Source: Paractinoplanes abujensis
GTDB lineage: Bacteria; Actinomycetota; Actinomycetes; Mycobacteriales; Micromonosporaceae
Reading direction: 5' to 3'
Length of the DNA stretch: 64,000 nt
Assembly: GCF_014204895.1 (NCBI RefSeq)
Contig: NZ_JACHMF010000001.1
Coordinates: 5,456,001-5,520,000 of the forward strand
In this document: one piece after another, positions 59,241 through 64,000 of the stretch
Layout: the number at the start of each line of letters is the position of its first letter
Position numbering within the stretch: position 1 is the first letter of the stretch
Translations under genes and position numbers: made by a program
Notes under the pieces: model-generated
Database searches by the model: none
Seen by the model: the letters and a program-made list of their open reading frames with translations, nothing else
Told to the model about the DNA's origin: nothing

Positions 59241-60419
59241 GTGCGGTTCGAGATGCTCGGCGAGTTGCGGGTGCTGCGCGACGGGGTGCCGGCCGACCTC
59301 GGCCCGGCCAAGCAGCGCGCCGTGCTCGCCGTCCTGCTGGTCAACGCCGGCCGGGCGGTGCCGACCCAGCAGATCGTCGACGCGGTCTGGGGCGAAGAGC
59401 CGCCCGAGAACGGGGCGAACGTCGTGCAGAAGCACATCGCCGGGCTGCGCCGGGTGCTCGATCCCGACCGGGCGCCGCGCACGCCGGGCGAGCTCGTGGC
59501 GCTCACCCCGGCCGGCTACGTGCTCCGCCTCGACGGACACACCGTGGACGCCCACGAATTCACCGCGGCGGCCACTCGCGCCCCGACGGCCGAGCTCGTG
59601 CGGGCCGGTCTGATGTTGTGGCGGGGCGAGGCCCTGGCCGGGCTGACCGGGCCGTTCTTCGACTCGGCGCGGGCCCGCCTGGCCGAGATACACGCGACCG
59701 CGTGGGAGCGCTGGGCCGAGCTCGAACTCGGGCGCGGGCGCGACGCCGCGCTGGTGCCCGAGCTGGCCCGGCTGGTCGAGCAGTTCCCGCTGCGCGAGGG
59801 ACTGCGGGCGCATCTGATGATCGCGCTGTCCCGCAGCGGGCGGCAGGCCGAGGCCCTGGCCGCTTTCCGCAGCGCCCGGGACTACCTGGTCGAGCAGTTC
59901 GGCACCGAGCCGGGTGAGCTGCTGCAGGAGACGCACCGGCGCGTGCTGCGGGGCGATCAGGCGCCGCTGCCGCCGCCTCTTCTGCCGGCAGCCGTATCCG
60001 AGCCGGCCCAGGTGGTCGCCGACGAGCCACCGGTGCGCTTGCGGATCCCGTACGTGGAAGTGCTCTTCGCCGTGCTCACGCCGCTGGTCACCTTCGCCAC
60101 CGGCGCGTGGATCTACTTCGTGTACGCGGCGGCGCACCACCGCGAGCGGCGGCTGTTCGTGGCGGCCGGGGTGTACGCCGGCCTGCTGGTGACCGCGTTC
60201 GTGTTCATGGCCGTCGATCCTTCGCCGCTCGACGACGGCGACGCCGTCAGCGGGGCCGAGGCGGCCGGCATCTCGATCTGGCTGGGGACCGCGCTGGTGG
60301 CCGCCATCCACGGCGCAGTCGTCGCCACGCACCAGGCCGGCGTGGCCGCACTGGCCGCCGTGTCACAGCGACGCACCGGGCCGGAGCCGGATGGCCGCTC
60401 AGTGCGCGGCGGCCGCTAG
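59241..60419 (+). CDS. SARP/BTAD regulator fused to membrane helices
   Basis: 392 residues. An OmpR-type DNA-binding domain ('FEMLGELRVLRDGVPADLGPAKQRAVLAVLLVNAG', 'NVVQKHIAGLRRVLDP') and a complete BTAD domain (to ~245, 'LREGLRAHLMIALSRSGRQAEALAAF') match SARP antibiotic regulators. A C-terminal region then has three to four membrane helices ('LFAVLTPLVTFATGAWIYFVYAA', 'LFVAAGVYAGLLVTAFVFMA', 'ISIWLGTALVAAIHGAVVA'). This makes it a membrane-tethered SARP. GTG 59241 with GGGGGGAG upstream. Overlaps the conservon GTPase 3' end by 21 bp. Confidence 0.85.
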   Translation: MRFEMLGELRVLRDGVPADLGPAKQRAVLAVLLVNAGRAVPTQQIVDAVWGEEPPENGANVVQKHIAGLRRVLDPDRAPRTPGELVALTPAGYVLRLDGHTVDAHEFTAAATRAPTAELVRAGLMLWRGEALAGLTGPFFDSARARLAEIHATAWERWAELELGRGRDAALVPELARLVEQFPLREGLRAHLMIALSRSGRQAEALAAFRSARDYLVEQFGTEPGELLQETHRRVLRGDQAPLPPPLLPAAVSEPAQVVADEPPVRLRIPYVEVLFAVLTPLVTFATGAWIYFVYAAAHHRERRLFVAAGVYAGLLVTAFVFMAVDPSPLDDGDAVSGAEAAGISIWLGTALVAAIHGAVVATHQAGVAALAAVSQRRTGPEPDGRSVRGGR

Positions 60420-60995
60420 CTGACGACGGGCGACGTATTCGACCAGCTCGATCAGCACGTTGCGGGCGCCGGTGGGCTCGCGGGCGTCGAACAGCACGAC
60501 CGGCACACCCGAGTCGAGGTCGAGCGCGCGGCCCACGGCCTCGGCGCCGAAACGCTGTTCGGACTCGAAGCAGTTGACCGCGACGACGAACGGGGTGCCG
60601 CGCTGCTCGAAGTAGTCGATCGAGGGGAAGCAGTCGGCCAGCCGGCGCGTGTCGGCCAGCACCACGGCGCCCAGCGCGCCCTGCGACAGCTCGTCCCAGA
60701 GGAACCAGAATCTGTCCTGCCCGGGCGTGCCGAACAGATAGAGCTGCAGGTCCTCGGTGATGGTGATGCGGCCGAAGTCCATCGTCACGGTCGTGGTGGT
60801 CTTGCCCTCCACGCCGCCGGTGTCGTCGGCGCCCTCGGCCCCGGTGAGCACCTCTTCGGTCTGCAGCGGGCGGATCTCGCTGACCGAGCCGACCATCGTG
60901 GTCTTCCCGGCGCCGAATCCACCGGCAATCAGGATCTTGAGCGCGACCGGGATGCGCGACGACGCGCCGTTGCGGTCAGAGCGCACGGAGTCCAT
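60399..60995 (-). CDS. cvnD: Conservon small GTPase (CvnD)
   Basis: 198 residues. 'LIAGGFGAGKTTMVGSVSEI' P-loop (with GAGKTT), 'FGTPGQDRFWFLWDEL' G3, and 'VVAVNCFE' G4-like motif give the MglA/Rab-like GTPase used in actinobacterial conservons. It acts with the membrane kinase and the roadblock and DUF742 proteins in a heterotrimeric-like signalling complex. ATG 60995 overlaps the DUF742 gene by 20 bp. Confidence 0.95.
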   Translation of the reverse strand: MDSVRSDRNGASSRIPVALKILIAGGFGAGKTTMVGSVSEIRPLQTEEVLTGAEGADDTGGVEGKTTTTVTMDFGRITITEDLQLYLFGTPGQDRFWFLWDELSQGALGAVVLADTRRLADCFPSIDYFEQRGTPFVVAVNCFESEQRFGAEAVGRALDLDSGVPVVLFDAREPTGARNVLIELVEYVARRQLAAAAH

Positions 60996-61362
60996 TGACA
61001 ACCGCCTTGAGTACGTCGACATCGTGCGGCTGGGACGCCGCCGGGGGTTCGTACAGCGAAATGAGTCCCGCCGAGCGTAGATCACCCAGCAATACCCGGA
61101 CGACCCCGATCGACAAGTCGAGGGCCGAGGCCAGCTCGACGACGGAGATCGGCTCCCAGGACGCGGCCACGATCGCGTGGTGCTCGGGCTGCAGCCCGGC
61201 GTCCTGCGGGTGCTCCCCGGCGATGGCGACCACGAACGCGACCAGGTCGAACTCGCCGCCCTCGGGGGCCACCCGGCCCTGGGTCATCGCGTAGGGGCGC
61301 ACGACCGGGCCGGCGTCGTGGTCGAGCCAGTCGTGCGCGGCCCGCGGTGAATCAGCCTGCAT
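60976..61362 (-). CDS. cvnC: Conservon DUF742 protein (CvnC)
   Basis: 128 residues. 'VRPYAMTQGRV' and 'VVELASALDLSIGVVRVLLGDLRSAGLI' are DUF742 signatures; the latter looks like a winged helix. It ends '...DVLKAVVNGLRAL'. Translationally linked to both neighbours by overlaps. Confidence 0.95.
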   Translation of the reverse strand: MQADSPRAAHDWLDHDAGPVVRPYAMTQGRVAPEGGEFDLVAFVVAIAGEHPQDAGLQPEHHAIVAASWEPISVVELASALDLSIGVVRVLLGDLRSAGLISLYEPPAASQPHDVDVLKAVVNGLRAL

Positions 61363-61771
61363 CGGGCATCGCGGCGGAGCGCCCAGGGGCGCTCATGTTC
61401 TGGCCGACCCGGGTGACGAGCATGGCCATCTCGTACGCGATCAGGCCCAGATCGGCGTCGGCCGAGGCCAGCACGGTCAGGCACGCGCCCTGGCCGGCCG
61501 CCGTGACGAAGAGGAACGCGTCCTCCATCTCGACCACTGTCTGACGCACCGGGCCGGCCCGGAAATGCCGGCTCGCGCCCTTGGCCAGGCTCTGGAAACC
61601 GGCGGCCATGGCCGACAGGTGCTCGGCGTCCTCGCGGGCCAGCCCGGCCGACGCTCCCATGAGGAGACCGTCGGCGGAGAGCACCACTGCCTGCTGCGCC
61701 GTGGGCACCCGCTCCACCAGGTCGTCGAGGAGCCAGGTGAGGTGGGCGCGCTGGTTGGTCGTCTGAGTCAC
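61352..61771 (-). CDS. cvnB: Conservon roadblock/LC7 protein (CvnB)
   Basis: 139 residues of the roadblock/LC7 fold: 'LTWLLDDLVERVPTAQQAVVLSADGLLMGAS' and 'VEMEDAFLFVTAAGQGACLTVLA'. Usually a GTPase-activating or scaffolding partner of CvnD. The GTG start directly follows the kinase stop with no gap; overlaps the DUF742 gene by 11 bp. Confidence 0.95.
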   Translation of the reverse strand: MTQTTNQRAHLTWLLDDLVERVPTAQQAVVLSADGLLMGASAGLAREDAEHLSAMAAGFQSLAKGASRHFRAGPVRQTVVEMEDAFLFVTAAGQGACLTVLASADADLGLIAYEMAMLVTRVGQNMSAPGRSAAMPDAG

Positions 61772-64000
61772 TTATGCGTCCTTTTCCGGCCTGGTCACGT
61801 CTTCGCCGGAGGATGATCGCCCGCCGTTGGCCGCATCCTCGTTCGCTTTGTCGTCCCGCGCGAGCGCCAGGTTCACGATCGCCGGGAAACTGACGGTAGC
61901 CGCATCTGCAAAAGATCCGGCGCTCGCCGGACCGGCAATGCCCGTGTCGTCCGCATTAGACCGATCTTCATTTGCAGATTTGGCACCTGTATGACGTTCA
62001 CCACCGCGAGCACTCTCGCCGCCAGCGGTGGAATTGTTACTTGGAGTGAACGCCCCACCCGACTCAAGGTAACGACTGGCGTCAATGCGGCCGCGAGTGG
62101 TGCCCAGCTGCAGCGCGCTCATGATGCTGCGCACCTGCTCCGGCGAGCGCAGCTGGGCCTCGGGCTCGGCCGGCGGCTCACCGGCCGGGCGGCGCAGCTG
62201 CGGCACCAAGTTGGCCTGACGCACCCGGCGGGGCAGACCGTCCTCAGTGGTCTCCCCGGGCGCGGGTGGGGGCATCGGAGCCCCGGCCGGTGGTGGCATC
62301 GGAGCCCCGGCCGGCGCCGAGTTCCGCGGCACCGAGCGGGGCGCCGGGATACGGGGCCGCTGCGGCTCCGCCCGCTGCGGCGTAGCGGGCGCCGCGTTCA
62401 GCGCCTCCAGCTCCGCCCGCACCGGGCCCAGGTCGGCCACCGGCACGGTCGCCTCCGGGTCGGCTGCCGGTTCGGCCGGGCGGCGCACGCGCCGGCGCTG
62501 GACCAGCCCCTCCTCGCTCAGCCCCTCGGCCACCGAGCTGGGCGCCGGGCCGCTGCGAAGCGCGGGCTCACGATGCTGGCTGCCGGTGACCACACCCCGT
62601 ACGGGCTGGTGGGTCTCGGGGCCAGGAAGCGCGGTGCCGTTGATGATCGGCTGACCGGACGCGGTGACCTGCCGCAGTTCCTCGCCGCCCTGCCACTGCA
62701 ACGCGGCCAGCGACGGCGAGGCGTCGCTGCGGCCCGAACCGACCAGCGGGCGCTCCCCCGTCGACCCGCCCTCGGGCAGCTCCGCGACCGGACCGGCGGC
62801 GACGATCAGATCGGCCGGCACCAGCACTATCGCGGTCACCCCGGCGAACGCGGACGCCCGCAGCGAAACCCGGATGCCGTGCCGGTGGGCCAGCTGGGCC
62901 ACCACGAACAGGCCCAGGCGGGCGCTGTCGGCCGGATCGAACTCGGGCGGCTCGGCGAGACGGCGGTTCGCCTCGTCGATCGCCTCCGCGGTCATGCCGA
63001 GGCCGCGGTCCTCGATCTCGATGCCGTACCCGTGCGGCAGCACCTGACCGGTGACCTGCACCCGGGTATGCGGCGGGGAGAACGAGGCCGCGTTCTCCAG
63101 CAGCTCGGCCAGCAGGTGGATGACGTCGCCGACCGCGCGGCCCAGCACCGAGGACGACGCGACCGAGCGGATGTCGACGCGCTTGTAGTCCTCGACCTCG
63201 CTGATCGCGCCGCGCACGACGTCGATCACCGGCACCGGGTTGCGCCAGCCGCGGCCGGGCGCGGCGCCGGCCAGGATCACCAGGTCCTCCGCGTGGCGGC
63301 GCATGCGGGTGGCCAGGTGGTCGACGCGGTAGAGGTCCTCCAGCTCCTGCGGCTCGGTCTCGCGGCGCTCCATGCGGTCGAGCAGCGCGAGCTGGCGGTG
63401 CAGCAGGGTCTGGCTGCGCCGGGCGATGTTGAGGAAGACCTCGTTGAGCCCGCGCCGGACGTTCGCCTCCTCCACCGCCGATTGCAGGGCCGTGCGCTGG
63501 ACCTCGTTGAACGCGTGGCCCAGCTGGCCGATCTCGTCGTGCCCGTACTCCAGGGGCGGGGTCTCGACGTCGACGTCGACCTCCTCGCCGCGCTGCAACC
63601 GGCGGACCACGGTGGGCAGCCGCTCGGCGGCCATCTCACGGGCCTCGCCGTGCAGGCGGCGCAGACGGCCGACGATCGAGCGGCCGACCCGCACCGAGAG
63701 GTAGAGCGAGAAGGCCAGCGCGCCGAGGCCGAGGATGCCGGCCAGCCCCAGGCGCAGCAGCACCCGCTCGGCGACCGGGCGGGCCCGATCGGTGAGCGCG
63801 TCGGTCGCCGCGATCTCGAACGCCCGCAGCTCCTGGGCGACGGCCACGTACGACGGGCGGAACTCGGCGCTGCTCACCGGCGTGGCGGTGCCGTCGCGGC
63901 TCTGCTGCACCAGCTGGTCGAGCAGGCTGTCCAGGCGGTCGAAGGCGGTGCCGCCGCTGAGGTCGTTGTACGCCGCGCGGTCGCTCTCGGCCATGTCCTC
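61772..64000 (-). CDS. cvnA: Conservon membrane sensor kinase (CvnA), start outside window
   Basis: At least 741 codons, with the true start beyond base 64000. The visible part holds the end of an extracytoplasmic region, a membrane helix ('LGLAGILGLGALAFSLYLSV') with HAMP-like segment, a ~110-residue coiled region and an HATPase_c domain ('LLAELLENAASFSPPHTRV', 'GIEIEDRGLGMT'). A long Pro-rich and disordered tail follows ('APMPPPAGAPMPPPAPGE'). No canonical H-box is obvious in the dimerisation region. The 3' ~200 bp are AT-richer with different codon use. Confidence 0.92.
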   Translation of the reverse strand, partial: EDMAESDRAAYNDLSGGTAFDRLDSLLDQLVQQSRDGTATPVSSAEFRPSYVAVAQELRAFEIAATDALTDRARPVAERVLLRLGLAGILGLGALAFSLYLSVRVGRSIVGRLRRLHGEAREMAAERLPTVVRRLQRGEEVDVDVETPPLEYGHDEIGQLGHAFNEVQRTALQSAVEEANVRRGLNEVFLNIARRSQTLLHRQLALLDRMERRETEPQELEDLYRVDHLATRMRRHAEDLVILAGAAPGRGWRNPVPVIDVVRGAISEVEDYKRVDIRSVASSSVLGRAVGDVIHLLAELLENAASFSPPHTRVQVTGQVLPHGYGIEIEDRGLGMTAEAIDEANRRLAEPPEFDPADSARLGLFVVAQLAHRHGIRVSLRASAFAGVTAIVLVPADLIVAAGPVAELPEGGSTGERPLVGSGRSDASPSLAALQWQGGEELRQVTASGQPIINGTALPGPETHQPVRGVVTGSQHREPALRSGPAPSSVAEGLSEEGLVQRRRVRRPAEPAADPEATVPVADLGPVRAELEALNAAPATPQRAEPQRPRIPAPRSVPRNSAPAGAPMPPPAGAPMPPPAPGETTEDGLPRRVRQANLVPQLRRPAGEPPAEPEAQLRSPEQVRSIMSALQLGTTRGRIDASRYLESGGAFTPSNNSTAGGESARGGERHTGAKSANEDRSNADDTGIAGPASAGSFADAATVSFPAIVNLALARDDKANEDAANGGRSSSGEDVTRPEKDA

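Overview
The window is high-GC actinobacterial DNA. GTG and even TTG starts are common, and stop/start overlaps (ATGA, GTGA) are frequent. Many starts are apparently leaderless, with a TAnnnT hexamer 6-7 nt before the start codon. Gene content (conservon, MhuD-type haem oxygenase, STAND/TPR regulators, DUF6158/DUF1360/GPGG small proteins, ydaO-type riboswitch before an NlpC/P60 gene) fits Micromonosporaceae, such as an Actinoplanes-like organism. That assignment is an inference. No prophage, insertion sequence, CRISPR array or obvious island was seen, so this looks like chromosomal backbone with some accessory regulators.

Layout. 1-6.8 kb: 3' end of a class A penicillin-binding protein, a DinB-like protein, a CobB/CbiA-like protein whose amidotransferase domain lacks its cysteine, a SURF1 protein with a 42-bp repeat tail, an 18-bp degenerate minisatellite, a LigB-type ATP-dependent DNA ligase, and a small gene whose start codon lies inside a perfect LexA/SOS box. 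6.8-15.3 kb: FAD monooxygenase, M20 peptidase, and the coupled run cobD-cobQ-uridine kinase-M48 protease, then an SSB paralogue with two DnaA boxes upstream. 15.4-19 kb: hydrolase, STAND/TPR regulator, tRNA-Arg(UCU). 19-25 kb: a coupled lipoprotein-adaptor-ATPase-permease (MacB-like) operon divergent from a two-component system. 25-31 kb: EamA transporter, phosphotransferase, serA, a repeat-rich single-pass membrane protein, an orphan LuxR-type response regulator.

31-41 kb: short winged-helix protein, methyltransferase, MarR/MFS efflux pair, MhuD haem oxygenase with two DnaA boxes upstream, GAF-ANTAR regulator, several small conserved proteins, a riboswitch-controlled NlpC/P60 hydrolase and a principal-like sigma factor. 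41-49 kb: SDR enzyme, dTMP kinase-like protein, a nucleotidyltransferase/BON/phosphoesterase operon, MHYT protein, HD hydrolase, GH13 alpha-glucosidase convergent with an MFS permease. 49-54 kb: xylose operon xylA-xylB divergent from a ROK repressor. 54-64 kb: MarR and SpoIIE-phosphatase pair, solute-binding/VWA membrane protein, lactonase, lipoprotein, a SARP-like regulator fused to membrane helices, and a conservon (kinase, roadblock, DUF742, GTPase) whose kinase runs off the window.

The observations most worth following up are the Cys-less CobB-like protein, the LexA-box small gene, the paired DnaA boxes with identical spacing before two unrelated genes, and the nucleotidyltransferase/BON/phosphoesterase operon.
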